This document shows positions 1-9,459 of a stretch of 64,000 nucleotides of DNA, one piece after another (positions within the stretch are counted from its first letter, which is position 1; every line of letters begins with the position of its first letter). The notes under the pieces are model-generated. The model had not been told where the DNA came from, did not search any database, and saw nothing but the letters and a program-made list of their open reading frames with translations. The position numbers and the translations under genes were made by a program. This stretch comes from Pantoea alfalfae. Lineage in GTDB: Bacteria > Pseudomonadota > Gammaproteobacteria > Enterobacterales > Enterobacteriaceae. Location: positions 3,906,001 to 3,970,000 of the forward strand of contig NZ_CP082292.1 in NCBI RefSeq assembly GCF_019880205.1, given 5' to 3'.

Positions 1-156
1 TATTTTGCGGCTCTTGCTGAAACCCAATAAAAACATCATGCCGATGCTGATCAGACCAAAAATATACTGTTTCTGGCTGTCCATCGGCGTAATGATGATC
101 ACCGCGGCAACGGGTGCAAGCACCAGCAGCAGCAGGTAAAACCCGATTTTACTCAT
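1..156 (-). CDS. bcsA: BcsA, cellulose synthase catalytic subunit (N-terminal 52 residues only)
   Basis: The last gene visible of a minus-strand cellulose operon; the window cuts it after 52 codons. The visible part starts MSKIGFYLLLL and holds two hydrophobic segments (about residues 4-25 and 31-47), as expected for the first membrane helices of the inner-membrane glycosyltransferase that polymerises UDP-glucose into beta-1,4-glucan. The catalytic domain lies outside the window, so the assignment rests on the helices and on the position 48 bp downstream of bcsQ and bcsO, the usual bcsQ-bcsA order. This N-terminus is shorter than that of E. coli K-12 BcsA, which I recall as having a long extension before the equivalent helices. 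Confidence 0.75.
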   Translation of the reverse strand, partial: MSKIGFYLLLLVLAPVAAVIIITPMDSQKQYIFGLISIGMMFLLGFSKSRKI

Positions 157-204
157 GATTCACCCTGAGAAGAGCTGTTTAAGTCAGTCGCCTGCAATAG
201 CCGA

Positions 205-1008
205 CTAAAAATGATTTGTGCGGATGGGAGCCTGAACTTCGCCATTTCCCACGGTGATATTCAGAATGCTGCCGACCCGTTTGGCGATCAGTTCAATATC
301 AAATGCCGCTGCTGAGGCAGGGCTGAAATCATATACGGACTGCTGCGAAGCATTGGCTTCACCCACACTTTCATCACGGTGAACCACGCCCAGTAAATTA
401 TCGCCCAGACGCTGCTGCATAAATGCAGTGACATCGCGATTAATATTCCGGCGGTTATCGCACTGGTTCAGGATAAAATAGTGCCCCTGCTTATTATTGA
501 GCGGTTTCCCGGTCATCCGGTTCTCTTCAATCTGCGGTAATAACGACACAGAGGCGGTATCCGCTAACATCACCACTAAATGCATATCGGCCAGCGCCGT
601 CATTGCTTTAAGGGCCGGACCCGGACCAGGCGGAAAATCAGCGACAATCACCAGACCGGGATAATTAAGTACTGTATCCAGACCACGCTTAATAAAGTGG
701 GGATCTTTCATCAGGTTCTCTTCGAACCGTTCGCGCTGTGGCTCGGTGACATTGCCATAGGGCAGGACAAAGATATTGCCGCCGGTGGTAAGAATCGACT
801 GGCTCCAGTCCGCCTGCTCTTCTGAGCGCGCCACAAATCCGCGGCCATCATGCAGCGGCACGCCAAAATGAAGACGCAGTGCATTCTGCACATCGAAATC
901 AATGGCCAGAACTTTGCTACCGGAACGCGCCAGACTCCAGGCCAGATTCGCCGCCAGCGTGGTTTTCCCCACCCCTCCCTTCGGCGAGCACACACAAACT
1001 AACGGCAT
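205..1008 (-). CDS. bcsQ: BcsQ, MinD/ParA-like ATPase of cellulose biosynthesis
   Basis: A 267-residue SIMIBI-class ATPase with a deviant Walker A motif (SPKGGVGKTT, residues 8-17), the switch-like AIDFDVQN segment around residue 35 and a hydrophobic beta strand ending ADFPPGPG near residue 125. The BcsQ (YhjQ) family helps assemble or polarly locate the cellulose synthase complex on the cytoplasmic side of the inner membrane. Its start overlaps the end of bcsO by 10 bp and bcsA follows after 48 bp, so the three genes are probably one transcript with coupled translation. Length matches the family and no defect is visible. Confidence 0.93.
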   Translation of the reverse strand: MPLVCVCSPKGGVGKTTLAANLAWSLARSGSKVLAIDFDVQNALRLHFGVPLHDGRGFVARSEEQADWSQSILTTGGNIFVLPYGNVTEPQRERFEENLMKDPHFIKRGLDTVLNYPGLVIVADFPPGPGPALKAMTALADMHLVVMLADTASVSLLPQIEENRMTGKPLNNKQGHYFILNQCDNRRNINRDVTAFMQQRLGDNLLGVVHRDESVGEANASQQSVYDFSPASAAAFDIELIAKRVGSILNITVGNGEVQAPIRTNHF

Positions 1009-1598
1009 AGCGCAATCTTCTCCAGTAACGGTTTGAGTAAGGTTTCTTTTGGCAGATTCGACGGTTCGCTGTTGCGCGAGCGGAACAACGCACCAAACCG
1101 TTCCGGTTCAGAATGGGGTGTAGCAGGCGTGATGGTGGGCTTTAAATCCGCCACCATGGCGGGCCGGACTGGCTCAGCATGTGATACAGCAACAGGATCA
1201 GCCGCAACCCGTTTTTGCGGTGGCGGCGGTGGCGGAAACAGTGCTGAAGGGTCACGTTCAGCGGTGCGGGCCGTGGGCAGGTTGCTGCCTGACAGACTAT
1301 CGAGAATTGCGCTGCGGGCGGATGTCGTCGGTTGCGCACTGAGTGTGGCAGGCCTTGCCGGTGCCTCAGGTGGTGGTGCGGTAAATTCATCTCCACGCAG
1401 CGGCTGTGGCTGCGGCAGGTCGATACGCTGACCGCCACCCAATGAGGTCTGATGCTCCTCTTTCGCCAGTTGACGAATTAAAGCCCATTTACTGTGTTCC
1501 GCCGCTTCCTGCGCCTGGCCAGACATATCTTTAAAGTCGATGTCGAGCGTTTGCGTTTTCTCTTTAAAACGCTGCAAATCATCGTAATTATTCTTCAT
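999..1598 (-). CDS. bcsO: BcsO, proline-rich cellulose biosynthesis protein
   Basis: A 199-residue protein with a conserved N-terminus (MKNNYDDLQRFKEKT), a long Pro/Ala-rich low-complexity middle including a run of seven prolines near residue 125, and a conserved C-terminal motif (TLLKPLLEKIALCR). This architecture is that of BcsO, found as first gene of one class of bcs operons in Enterobacterales; its molecular role is unclear, probably an accessory or scaffold factor. I chose the internal ATG at 1598 because conserved sequence starts there and a GCAGG lies 9 nt upstream; the open frame continues 16 codons further without recognisable sequence. The overlap with bcsQ supports one operon. Confidence 0.85.
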   Translation of the reverse strand: MKNNYDDLQRFKEKTQTLDIDFKDMSGQAQEAAEHSKWALIRQLAKEEHQTSLGGGQRIDLPQPQPLRGDEFTAPPPEAPARPATLSAQPTTSARSAILDSLSGSNLPTARTAERDPSALFPPPPPPQKRVAADPVAVSHAEPVRPAMVADLKPTITPATPHSEPERFGALFRSRNSEPSNLPKETLLKPLLEKIALCR

Positions 1599-2065
1599 TG
1601 GCCGTGGCCTGCAACAAGGGAGGATTTTTCCTGGAATATAACACATCCCTTTAATGTCAGTCAGAAAAACCTGATTACAAATAAAGCATATTCAATAAAA
1701 TAGTTTAATCATAAAGATTCACTTACAGCAAAATAAAGCCAATATAAGATAAGTAACCCCTATAATTAATAAGTGATGTTTAAGTTAAATTAATCTGCGA
1801 TGTTTCAATAATTTTTAAGACTTAGCCGCTCTGACAACCCCTGGCACAACCAGACGTGACATGATAAACGCAATGTTAAGCCACGATCGGGCGGCCGCAG
1901 GCGCAAAAAAAACCGATCGCTGTCATAAGGGATTGAGCCTGTTTATCTTTTTTCGCTGCGAATTTCGTCAGAAGAAAAACAGATTAAATCTGATAACGGA
2001 AAAAGAGGGGAAATAACCGAAACGTGATGGCGGTCCGCCAGCGGTGCGGTTTGCAGCAGAATTGA
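1599..2065. other. Intergenic region upstream of the bcs operon
   Basis: About 470 bp without a supportable gene. The part next to bcsO (about 1650-1830) is strikingly AT-rich and probably holds the bcs promoter and regulatory sites on the minus strand. I could not pick a convincing -10/-35 pair. Confidence 0.6.
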
Positions 2066-2068
2066 GAT

Positions 2069-2094
2069 AAAAAAAGGCTCCAATAAGGAGCCTT
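2069..2094 (-). terminator. Intrinsic terminator of the dpp operon
   Basis: Perfect 8-bp stem AAGGCTCC/GGAGCCTT with a 5-nt loop, followed on the minus strand by an uninterrupted T run. It lies about 190 bp downstream of the dppF stop codon in the right orientation. Confidence 0.85.
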
Positions 2095-2174
2095 CAGCTT
2101 AAGAAATTGTACTGGCTCAGGGTGTATTGCATTACCAAATCAGAACCACAGACGGCTAACTCTCTTCAGGAGAT

Positions 2175-2243
2175 GGGAGCATACGCCTGTAGCTAAGCAT
2201 CGCGGGCCATGGATGGCGTTTTTGCGAAGAGCATATGCTCCCT
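2175..2243. repeat. Short copy of the GGGAGCATACGCCT palindromic element
   Basis: Begins GGGAGCATACGCCT and ends with the near-complement AGCATATGCTCCCT. It shares the internal stretch GTAGC(T/A)AAGCATCGCGGGCC with the two longer copies at 8871-9050 and 9311-9459 but lacks their middle. This copy lies between dppF and its terminator. It behaves like a dispersed intergenic palindrome (REP/MITE-like) rather than a gene. Confidence 0.75.
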
Positions 2244-2280
2244 GGGCCATCACTGCATTAACGGCCTGAGCTGCCAATCG

Positions 2281-3303
2281 TCAGCTGACCTTTTCTGCCA
2301 CACCCACCGGCTGATTCTCGTCCTGATCGACCGCGAAGCAGGCAATCTCCTGGCCACCGTAGTTTTTCAGCTTCGGTTGCAGTTGCACGCAGGTGCCAAA
2401 ACGTCGGTGGCAGCGCGCATTGAAGGCGCAGCCTGGCGGCGGATTGAGCGGGCTGGGCAGCTCGCCGGTCAGCTTAATGCGCTCACGACGGTCGTCAGGA
2501 TTAAGCCGCGGCGTCGCTGACAGCAAAGCCTGGGTATAAGGATGGCGCGGGTTGGCGAAAATCGCCTCTTTGCTGCCTTTCTCTACGCAACGGCCGAGAT
2601 ACATCACCATCACCTCATCGGCAATGTGTTCCACCACCGACAGATCGTGCGAGATAAAGACGTAAGAGAGGCCCATATCCTGTTGCAGATCCATCATCAG
2701 GTTCAGCACCTGGGCGCGCACCGACACGTCGAGCGCCGAAACCGGCTCATCGGCAATCAGTACATCCGGATCGAGCATCAGCCCACGCGCAATCGCGATA
2801 CGCTGACGCTGCCCGCCTGAGAACATATGCGGATAGCGGTCGTAGTGCTCGGTTTTCAGGCCGACTTTCGCCATCATCTCCAGCGTCTTCTCGCGGCGTT
2901 CCGCTTTCGTGAGCTGGGTATTGATCACTAGCGGCTCTTCCAGAATCTGGCTCACTTTCTTACGCGGATTGAGCGAGCCATAGGGGTTCTGGAAGACGAT
3001 CTGGATTTTCTGGCGACGCAGCTTCTGCGCCTGGGGATCGTGTTTCAGCAGATCCTGGCCGTGCCAGTAAAGCTGGCCTTCAGTCGGGGTTTCGATCATG
3101 GTCAGCAGGCGTCCCAGGGTGGATTTGCCACAGCCTGACTCGCCGACGACCGCCAGCGTTTTGCCGCGCTCCAGATTAAAAGAGACGCCATCCAGCGCTT
3201 TGACCAGACGCTCCTGACCAAACAGACCCTTCTTCACCGGGTAGTGCTTCTTCAGATCAATCGCCTGCAGCAGGAACTGATCTTTGGTGGTTTCATGACT
3301 CAT
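2281..3303 (-). CDS. dppF: DppF, dipeptide ABC transporter ATPase
   Basis: A 340-residue ABC ATPase of the oligopeptide/dipeptide class with Walker [11 protein letters not shown]-loop [12 protein letters not shown], signature [15 protein letters not shown], Walker [13 protein letters not shown] and the H-loop HDLSVVEH. The C-terminal extension with [14 protein letters not shown] is the cysteine motif of this subfamily. With DppD it forms the heterodimeric ATPase pair energising DppBC. The true start is the ATG at 3303 (MSHETTKDQ); the frame is open further upstream only inside dppD. The start overlaps the end of dppD by 11 bp, indicating translational coupling at the distal end of the dpp operon. 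Confidence 0.97.
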   Translation of the reverse strand: MSHETTKDQFLLQAIDLKKHYPVKKGLFGQERLVKALDGVSFNLERGKTLAVVGESGCGKSTLGRLLTMIETPTEGQLYWHGQDLLKHDPQAQKLRRQKIQIVFQNPYGSLNPRKKVSQILEEPLVINTQLTKAERREKTLEMMAKVGLKTEHYDRYPHMFSGGQRQRIAIARGLMLDPDVLIADEPVSALDVSVRAQVLNLMMDLQQDMGLSYVFISHDLSVVEHIADEVMVMYLGRCVEKGSKEAIFANPRHPYTQALLSATPRLNPDDRRERIKLTGELPSPLNPPPGCAFNARCHRRFGTCVQLQPKLKNYGGQEIACFAVDQDENQPVGVAEKVS

Positions 3304-4279
3304 AAGTGGGTCTCCCGGCATCGTCCAGCGGATAGTGACACTTGGACTGGCGTCCTGGAATGGTGCGCAGTTCAGGTTCTTCCTGACGACAAAGGTCAGT
3401 CGCATAAGGGCAGCGTGGGTTAAGCAGACAGCCAGCCGGGCGGTCATACTTGCCCGGCACCACGCCAGGCAGTGAAGCCAGACGCGCTTTGTCGGCCGCA
3501 AACTCCGGCAGCGCGCGCAGCAACGCCTGCGTATAAGGATGGCGCGGCGCTTTGAAGATATCGGTCGCTTTACCGCTCTCCACGACCTGACCGGCATACA
3601 TCACGATAATGTGGTGCGCCGCTTCTGCCACTAACGCCAGATCGTGCGTAATCAGGATCAGCGCCATGTTCTCCTGCCGCTGAAGATCCAGCAGCAGTTC
3701 AATGATCTGCGCCTGAATGGTCACGTCGAGCGCCGTTGTCGGCTCATCGGCGATCAGCAGCTTAGGCCGACAGGCGATCGCCATCGCAATCATCACACGC
3801 TGGCTCATGCCGCCCGACAGCTGGTGCGGATAGACATCGAGCCGTGACGCAGGATCGGGAATCCCGACCTGATTCAGCAGGTCAATCGCCCGCTGACGCC
3901 GGGTGCGCTTATTGCCGCCCTGATGCACCTTGATCGCTTCCATAATCTGGAAGCCCACGGTGTAGCAGGGATTCAGGCTGGTCATCGGGTCCTGAAAAAT
4001 CATCGCCACTTCTGCGCCCACCAACTGGCGGCGCTCGCGTTCGGAGATGCGTTTCAGATCGCGCTGGTTGAACTCCAGCTTCTCCGCCATCACTTTGCCT
4101 GGGAAGTCGATCAGTCCCATGATCGCCAGTGAACTTACCGATTTACCGGAGCCGGACTCGCCCACGATACCCACAACCTGGCCCTGCTCAACCTGATAAC
4201 TGATGCGGTCAACCGCGCGGAACGGTGCTTTATCGTCGCCGAAATGCACCGACAGTTTGTCTACATTTAATAACGCCAT
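3293..4279 (-). CDS. dppD: DppD, dipeptide ABC transporter ATPase
   Basis: A 328-residue ABC ATPase with Walker [10 protein letters not shown]-loop [14 protein letters not shown], signature [15 protein letters not shown], Walker [13 protein letters not shown] and the C-terminal cysteine motif of the peptide-transporter subfamily ([14 protein letters not shown]). It partners DppF in powering uptake of di- and tripeptides (and haem in some species) from the periplasm. It starts 12 bp after dppC and overlaps dppF by 11 bp. Length equals that of E. coli DppD to within a residue. Confidence 0.97.
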   Translation of the reverse strand: MALLNVDKLSVHFGDDKAPFRAVDRISYQVEQGQVVGIVGESGSGKSVSSLAIMGLIDFPGKVMAEKLEFNQRDLKRISERERRQLVGAEVAMIFQDPMTSLNPCYTVGFQIMEAIKVHQGGNKRTRRQRAIDLLNQVGIPDPASRLDVYPHQLSGGMSQRVMIAMAIACRPKLLIADEPTTALDVTIQAQIIELLLDLQRQENMALILITHDLALVAEAAHHIIVMYAGQVVESGKATDIFKAPRHPYTQALLRALPEFAADKARLASLPGVVPGKYDRPAGCLLNPRCPYATDLCRQEEPELRTIPGRQSKCHYPLDDAGRPTYES

Positions 4280-4291
4280 CTCGGTGCCTCT

Positions 4292-5194
4292 TTACTGCTT
4301 GAGTTTCGGGTCGAGGGCATCACGCAAACCATCGCCCATCAGGTTAAATGCCAGCACGGTAAGCAGAATGACCAATCCAGGGAAGGTCACGACCCACCAG
4401 GCACTTTGCGCATACTGCAGAACGTCGGAGAGCATGGTGCCCCACTCCGGCGTTGGCGGTTGCGCACCCATACCGAGAAAGCCCAACGCCGCCATATCAA
4501 GAATGGCGTTGGAGAAACCTAATGACGCCTGCACGATGAGCGGTGCCAGGCAATTAGGCAGAATATTCACAAACATCTGGCGCAGCATACCGGCACCGGC
4601 CACGCCGGAAGCGGTCACATAGTCGCGGTTCACTTCCACCAGCACTGCGGCGCGGGTCAGACGGATATAGTGCGGCAGCGCCACAAACGTCAGCGCGATA
4701 GAGGCATTAACGATTGAGGGACCGAAGATGGCGACCAGCACCAGCGCCAGCAGCAGACTTGGCAATGCCAGCATGATATCGACTACGCGCATGATGATGG
4801 CATCGACCACGCCACCGAGATAACCGGCCAGCAGGCCAAATATCACGCCGAAAATCAGCGACAGTACGACTACAAGACAACCCACCAGCAGCGACAGGCG
4901 CGCACCGTACATCAGACGCGATAGCACATCGCGGCCCACATCGTCGGTGCCCAGAATGTAGCTCCAGTTACCGCCTTCCTGCCAGACCGGCGGATGCAGC
5001 AGCGCATCGCGGAACTGCTCAGCAGGGGCATGCGGGGCCAGCACATCGGCAAAGATGGCGCACAGCAGCACAATGATGATGTAAACCAGACCGACGACCG
5101 CGCCTTTGTTACGTTTGAAGTAGTGCCAGAATTCCTGAAACGGGGTCATCGGCTTGGGTGCAACGGTAACGCTGCCGGGATCAACAACAGACAT
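4292..5194 (-). CDS. dppC: DppC, dipeptide ABC transporter permease
   Basis: A 300-residue inner-membrane permease with an N-terminal cytoplasmic stretch, about six hydrophobic segments and the binding-protein-dependent transport motif near residues 195-215 (YVTASGVAGAGMLRQMFVNI), which contacts the ATPases. The N-terminal FWHYFKRNKGAVVGLVYIII segment is typical of DppC/OppC. It forms the channel with DppB, encoded 9 bp upstream in the same operon. Confidence 0.97.
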   Translation of the reverse strand: MSVVDPGSVTVAPKPMTPFQEFWHYFKRNKGAVVGLVYIIIVLLCAIFADVLAPHAPAEQFRDALLHPPVWQEGGNWSYILGTDDVGRDVLSRLMYGARLSLLVGCLVVVLSLIFGVIFGLLAGYLGGVVDAIIMRVVDIMLALPSLLLALVLVAIFGPSIVNASIALTFVALPHYIRLTRAAVLVEVNRDYVTASGVAGAGMLRQMFVNILPNCLAPLIVQASLGFSNAILDMAALGFLGMGAQPPTPEWGTMLSDVLQYAQSAWWVVTFPGLVILLTVLAFNLMGDGLRDALDPKLKQ

Positions 5195-5203
5195 GATGCC
5201 CCC

Positions 5204-6223
5204 TTATTTCTTGTGACGTATGCGCGGGTTAACCACGCCATACAGCAGATCAACCAGCAGGTTGACCACAATAATCAGCACTGCGGTCAGCAGCACACCG
5301 CCCTGCACCACCGGATAGTCACGGCGCTGCAACGCTTCAATCAGCCAGCGACCCAGACCCGGCCACGAGAAGATGGTTTCGGTCAGAATCGCCCCGGCCA
5401 GCAACGTGCCGACCTGCAGGCCGATGACCGTAACCACCGGCAGCATGGCGTTTCGCAGCGCATGCACCACGATCACGCGCATCCGCGTCAGGCCTTTGGC
5501 ACGCGCTGTACGGATGTAATCTTCACCCAGCACTTCGAGCATTGCCGATCGCGTCATACGCACAATCACCGCCAGCGGAATAGTGCCGAGCACGATGGCA
5601 GGCAGGATCATGTGCATCACCGCATCATGGAAGTCGCCTGGCTCACCCCAGAAGAAGGTATCGATCAGCATAAAGCCGGTCAGCGGCATGCTGTCATCCA
5701 GGAAGACGGTGTCGCCGACCCGCCCGGAAACCGGTGTCAGATTGAGCTGCACCGAGACCAGCATGATCAGCATGATGCCCCACCAGAAGATCGGCATGGA
5801 GTAGCCGGTCAGTGAGATGCCCACGGCGGTGTGATCGAAAATCGAACCACGCTTTACCGCCGCCAGCACACCAACCGGGATACCAATGGCAACGGCAAAT
5901 ATCATGGCGCAGATGCCGAGTTCCAGCGTCGCTTTGAAGCGGGGAACAAACTCATCCCAGACCGGGATGCGGCTCTTCAGTGAAATGCCCAGGTCGCCAT
6001 GTAATACGCCATTAATGTAGTTCAGGTACTGTTTCCACAGCGGCTGATCCAGACCTAACAGCGCCATTAACTGAGCATGACGTTCAGGAGAAATACCGCG
6101 CTCACCGGCCATGATCAGCACCGGATCACCGGGGATCATGTGAACAAACGCGAAGGTGAGTAATGTAATACCGATAAACGTTGGGATGACAAGGCCCAGA
6201 CGTCGGAGTATGAACTGCAGCAT
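5204..6223 (-). CDS. dppB: DppB, dipeptide ABC transporter permease
   Basis: A 339-residue permease that starts MLQFILRRLGLVIPTF with the usual first helix, contains the large periplasmic loop of the OppB/DppB class and the cytoplasmic EAA-like motif YIRTARAKGLTRMRVIVVHALRN split across residues about 235-257. It pairs with DppC. A 171-bp gap with a stem-loop separates it from dppA, so its expression can be uncoupled from that of the binding protein. Confidence 0.97.
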   Translation of the reverse strand: MLQFILRRLGLVIPTFIGITLLTFAFVHMIPGDPVLIMAGERGISPERHAQLMALLGLDQPLWKQYLNYINGVLHGDLGISLKSRIPVWDEFVPRFKATLELGICAMIFAVAIGIPVGVLAAVKRGSIFDHTAVGISLTGYSMPIFWWGIMLIMLVSVQLNLTPVSGRVGDTVFLDDSMPLTGFMLIDTFFWGEPGDFHDAVMHMILPAIVLGTIPLAVIVRMTRSAMLEVLGEDYIRTARAKGLTRMRVIVVHALRNAMLPVVTVIGLQVGTLLAGAILTETIFSWPGLGRWLIEALQRRDYPVVQGGVLLTAVLIIVVNLLVDLLYGVVNPRIRHKK

Positions 6224-6357
6224 AATCCGGGTTCTCTCTTGTCCGCGCGACCGTCGCCGCGAGGGTTGTTATTGCTTACATCTGACGATCGGGTAGGCCC
6301 GACCGCGACGCAGACAGGCTGCGCCTCTACCGTTTCCAGTAAAACAGGGAGATAAAG

Positions 6358-6382
6358 CCGGGGCGACGCGCAGCCGCCCCGG
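6358..6382 (-). promoter_or_regulatory. Intercistronic stem-loop between dppA and dppB
   Basis: A perfect 8-bp CCGGGGCG/CGCCCCGG stem lies 12 bp downstream of the dppA stop codon. On the minus strand it is followed only by a mixed pyrimidine stretch, so it is more likely an mRNA-stabilising or partial-termination hairpin than a full terminator. Such structures fit the need for much more binding protein than permease. Confidence 0.6.
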
Positions 6383-6394
6383 AAAAGGCGACAA

Positions 6395-8005
6395 TTATTC
6401 TTTAATGTCTACCTGAGCAAAGTAGTGTCCGCCCAGCGGATCCACTTTGTACCCGGAGACTTTCTTGCTGACCGGTTCGTATACCGTTGAGTGCGCGATC
6501 ATCAGCGCCGGTGCCTGGTCATGCATCACAACCTGTGCCTGCTTGTAGTACTCGATGCGCTTCGCCTGATCGGCGGTGGCGCGCGCGGGCTGAATCTGAT
6601 CCTCAAAGGATTTATCACACCAGCGCGAGTAGTTTGAGCCATCTTTGGCCGCTGAGCAGCTGAACAGGGTGGCCAGGAAGTTATCCGGATCCCCATTATC
6701 ACCGGTCCAGCCCATCATGACGGTCTGGTGCTCGCCCGCTTTGGCGCGCTTCAGATATTCGCCCCACTCATAGGTGACGATTTTGGCTTTGACGCCAATC
6801 TTCGCCCAGTCGCTCTGAATCATCTCAGCCATGCGGCGCGCGTTCGGGTTGTACGGACGCTGAACCGGCATCGCCCACAGGTCGATGGAGAAACCGTCTG
6901 CCATGCCCGCTTCTTTCAGCAGCGCTTTGGCTTTCTCAGGATCGTAGGCGTAGTCTTTTACGTCGTCGTTATAGCCCCACATCGTTGGGGGGATCAGGTT
7001 TTTAGCAGGCTGACCTGCACCCTGATAAACGGCGTCGATAATCGCTTTTTTGTTGACCGCCATGGTCAGTGCCTGACGCACTTTCAGGTTATCCAGCGGT
7101 TTTTTCTCAACGTTGTACGACAGATAGCCGACGTTCAGGCCAGCCTGCTCATACAGGTTGATGTTTTTGTCCTGCTTCATACGCGCAATGTCAGCCGGGT
7201 TTGGATAAGGCATCACCTGACATTCGCCCTTCTGCAGCTTGGCGTAGCGCACCGACGCATCCGGGGTAATGGAGAAGACTAAGCGATCGATTTTCGGCTT
7301 GGTGCCCCAGTAATCCGGGTTAGCTTTGTAAAGGATGCGCGAATCTTTCTGGTACTGCAGCAGCTGGAACGGACCGGTCCCGACCGGGTTCAGGTCAACG
7401 TTTTGCGGGGTACCCGCTTTGAGCATGTTATCTGCGTACTCTTTCGACAGAATCGAGGCGAAGTCCATGCCGAGGTCGGCGAGGAACGGCGCTTCAGGAC
7501 GCGTCAGCACAAAGCGCACGGTATTCTCGTCCACTTTTTCGATTTTGCTGATCAGCTTCGGCATGTCCATGCCTTCGAAATATTCGTAGCTGCCGCCAGA
7601 GACGCCGTGATAGGCGTTGTTTTTATCCAGCTGGCGCTCAAAGGTGAACACGACATCATCCGCATTGAAGTCGCGTGTCGGTTTGAAATCTTTGGTGGTC
7701 TGCCACTTCACACCTTTACGCAGGTGGAAGGTGTAGGTTTTACCGTCTTCACTGACATCCCACTTCTCTGCCAGCGCAGCGTGCAGTTCGGTGGTGCCGA
7801 TAGTGAACTCAACCAGTCGGTTGTAGATCTGACGTGAGCTGGCATCGTAGGTGGTGCCCGAGGTGAACAACTGCGGGTTAAAGCCTTCCGGAGAACCTTC
7901 AGAACAGTAAACGAGGGTTTTTGCCTGAACACCGGCGGCGACAGTCATAGCAATCAGGCTCAGACCGACCTTCAGCATCCCGGATTTAGCCAGGGAGTTG
8001 ATCAT
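6395..8005 (-). CDS. dppA: DppA, periplasmic dipeptide-binding protein
   Basis: A 536-residue SBP_bac_5-family protein with a Sec signal peptide (basic start, hydrophobic core GLSLIAMTVAAG, cleavage near VQA-KTLV at residue 28). The mature start KTLVYCSEGSPEGFNPQ and the segment GWTGDNGDPDNF near residue 435 match E. coli DppA closely. It captures dipeptides for the DppBCDF transporter and, in E. coli, serves as receptor for peptide chemotaxis through Tap. First gene of the minus-strand operon. A GGAG sits 8 nt before the ATG, and a CA-rich leader suggests control by the small RNA GcvB. Confidence 0.98.
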   Translation of the reverse strand: MINSLAKSGMLKVGLSLIAMTVAAGVQAKTLVYCSEGSPEGFNPQLFTSGTTYDASSRQIYNRLVEFTIGTTELHAALAEKWDVSEDGKTYTFHLRKGVKWQTTKDFKPTRDFNADDVVFTFERQLDKNNAYHGVSGGSYEYFEGMDMPKLISKIEKVDENTVRFVLTRPEAPFLADLGMDFASILSKEYADNMLKAGTPQNVDLNPVGTGPFQLLQYQKDSRILYKANPDYWGTKPKIDRLVFSITPDASVRYAKLQKGECQVMPYPNPADIARMKQDKNINLYEQAGLNVGYLSYNVEKKPLDNLKVRQALTMAVNKKAIIDAVYQGAGQPAKNLIPPTMWGYNDDVKDYAYDPEKAKALLKEAGMADGFSIDLWAMPVQRPYNPNARRMAEMIQSDWAKIGVKAKIVTYEWGEYLKRAKAGEHQTVMMGWTGDNGDPDNFLATLFSCSAAKDGSNYSRWCDKSFEDQIQPARATADQAKRIEYYKQAQVVMHDQAPALMIAHSTVYEPVSKKVSGYKVDPLGGHYFAQVDIKE

Positions 8006-8027
8006 GCTTTTGCTCCATTGTGATGTG

Positions 8028-8035
8028 ATGTTGTG
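8028..8035 (-). promoter_or_regulatory. Putative GcvB small-RNA target site in the dppA leader
   Basis: The dppA leader on the minus strand carries CACAACAT within a CA-rich run, about 22 nt before the start codon. CACAACAY is the target motif I recall for the R1 seed of the small RNA GcvB, which represses dppA and oppA in Salmonella and E. coli. The gcvB gene is not in this window, so function is inferred. Confidence 0.55.
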
Positions 8036-8040
8036 TGTAT

Positions 8041-8648
8041 TGCCCGACCTCTGATTTTTTTATGCGGTTCAGGCGTACCACCGAACAGGTGGTTAACGCG
8101 CGCTGCGTTTTTTTTGTTTTTTCTGACGCAGATTGTGCATTCAGAAAATTCCGTAACTGCGCGTTTATTGACGCATCAATTTGTCAACAGTTGCAAAGAA
8201 CGTCAATACAACGGTTACTTATTTACACAGAGTGTGAGGAATAGCATGCAACGGTAATAAAAACCGTTTCTGTCTAAAAGCCATACAATGCACAGCGTAG
8301 CTGACCTGAATTCCGTGCATTGTGCTGGCTTGCTGCTCTATCGCTAGTGATTCTCACCGCTAAAAAACTTAAAACTTTTACCGGCAAATGTTGAATAACT
8401 GAACGATTCATTGTGCGTTATGACGTTCAACCAGCGGAATATGCTGGCAAAGAAGCATAAGAAATCAGCATGTTGCCGCTTTCGGTCATAAGAAGAATGT
8501 GTCGCGAATTATGATCGCATCTCTTATATGGCAAGGCCTGCCAGCGGGTAAGTGACAATAACAGGGCTGGTAAGTGGAACACGCCGCGGATGGGGGTTAC
8601 TGGAACTTTCTGGAAGATAGCGAAGATGGCAAGCGGGAGTAGCGTTAA
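8041..8648. other. dppA upstream region without genes
   Basis: About 600 bp with no supportable coding sequence. It should contain the dppA promoter on the minus strand (a TTGACA hexamer is present near 8180-8190 but no good paired -10 was found). The short open frames here have no coding character. The segment joins the tandem duplication that begins at 8649. Confidence 0.55.
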
Positions 8649-8663
8649 GATCGAGATTGCTTT

Positions 8664-8762
8664 GGGAACACGGGCAGATCGGAAAGGCGCTTAAACCCTC
8701 CCTGGACGCTCGGCCCACGCCGTCCATGGCGTGGGACGCTTTCCTCCTCTGCCCGTGTTCCC
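8664..8762. repeat. 99-bp palindrome-bounded element, copy 1
   Basis: Bounded by perfect 15-bp inverted repeats GGGAACACGGGCAGA and TCTGCCCGTGTTCCC. An inner palindrome CCCACGCCGTCCATGGCGTGGG-like core (CCCACGCC/GGCGTGGG) can form a nested hairpin. No coding potential. Confidence 0.85.
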
Positions 8763-8870
8763 TCCGCCTTGAGTTTATGCGCTGCGGTCAGATGCACTCT
8801 GATTTGGATCTGTCAGTTGTCTGAGATGCTTCTGTAAGTACCTGATGCGTCTGACAGACGTGAAGCGAAG

Positions 8871-9050
8871 GTAGCATACGCCTGTAGCAAAGCATCGCGG
8901 GCCATGGACAAAAACGCCGGGAGCGTTTTTGAACAACGCAAAGCGTTGGCCCGGCTACGGGCGCACCTCAGGGATGAGGTGCGTAATCGCCCGCGCTGAG
9001 CCCGCCAGGGATGGCGGTTTTGCGTCTTTGCGGAAGGCGTATGCTCCCTG
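8871..9050. repeat. GGGAGCATACGCCT palindromic element, long copy
   Basis: Begins with a slightly degenerate GTAGCATACGCCT and ends AGGCGTATGCTCCCT, its inverse complement. It holds an inner palindrome GCGCACCTCA/TGAGGTGCG. It is related to 9311-9459 and to the minimal copy at 2175-2243. Confidence 0.85.
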
Positions 9051-9105
9051 AAGCCCACTCAGCGGTAAGAATGTGAATGCTTAGCGGTCAGATCGAGACT
9101 GCTTC

Positions 9106-9204
9106 GGGAACACGGGCAGATCGGAAAGGCGCTTAAACCCTCCCTGGACGCTCGGCCCACGCCGTCCATGGCGTGGGACGCTTTCCTCCTCTGCCCGTGT
9201 TCCC
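9106..9204. repeat. 99-bp palindrome-bounded element, copy 2
   Basis: As far as I can read it, base-for-base the same as the element at 8664-8762, with the same 15-bp terminal inverted repeats. It sits at the same place within the second tandem unit. Confidence 0.85.
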
Positions 9205-9310
9205 TCCGCCTTGAGTTTATGCGCTGCGGTCAGATGCACCTGACTTTGGGTCTCCCAGCCGTCCGAAATGCTCATGTGAGTATCCGATGCGTCTGCCAGA
9301 CGTGAAGCGG

Positions 9311-9459
9311 AGGGAGCATACGCCTGTAGCAAAGCATCGCGGGCCATGGACAAAAACGCCGGGCTACGGGCGCACCTCAGGGATGAGGTGCGTAATCGCC
9401 CGCGTTGAGCCTGTCAGGGATGGCGTTTTTGCGTCTTTGCGAAAGGCGTATGCTCCCTG
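9311..9459. repeat. GGGAGCATACGCCT palindromic element, 33-bp-deleted copy
   Basis: Perfect terminal inverted repeats AGGGAGCATACGCCT / AGGCGTATGCTCCCT. It matches 8871-9050 except that 33 bp are missing after AACGCCGG. Confidence 0.85.
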
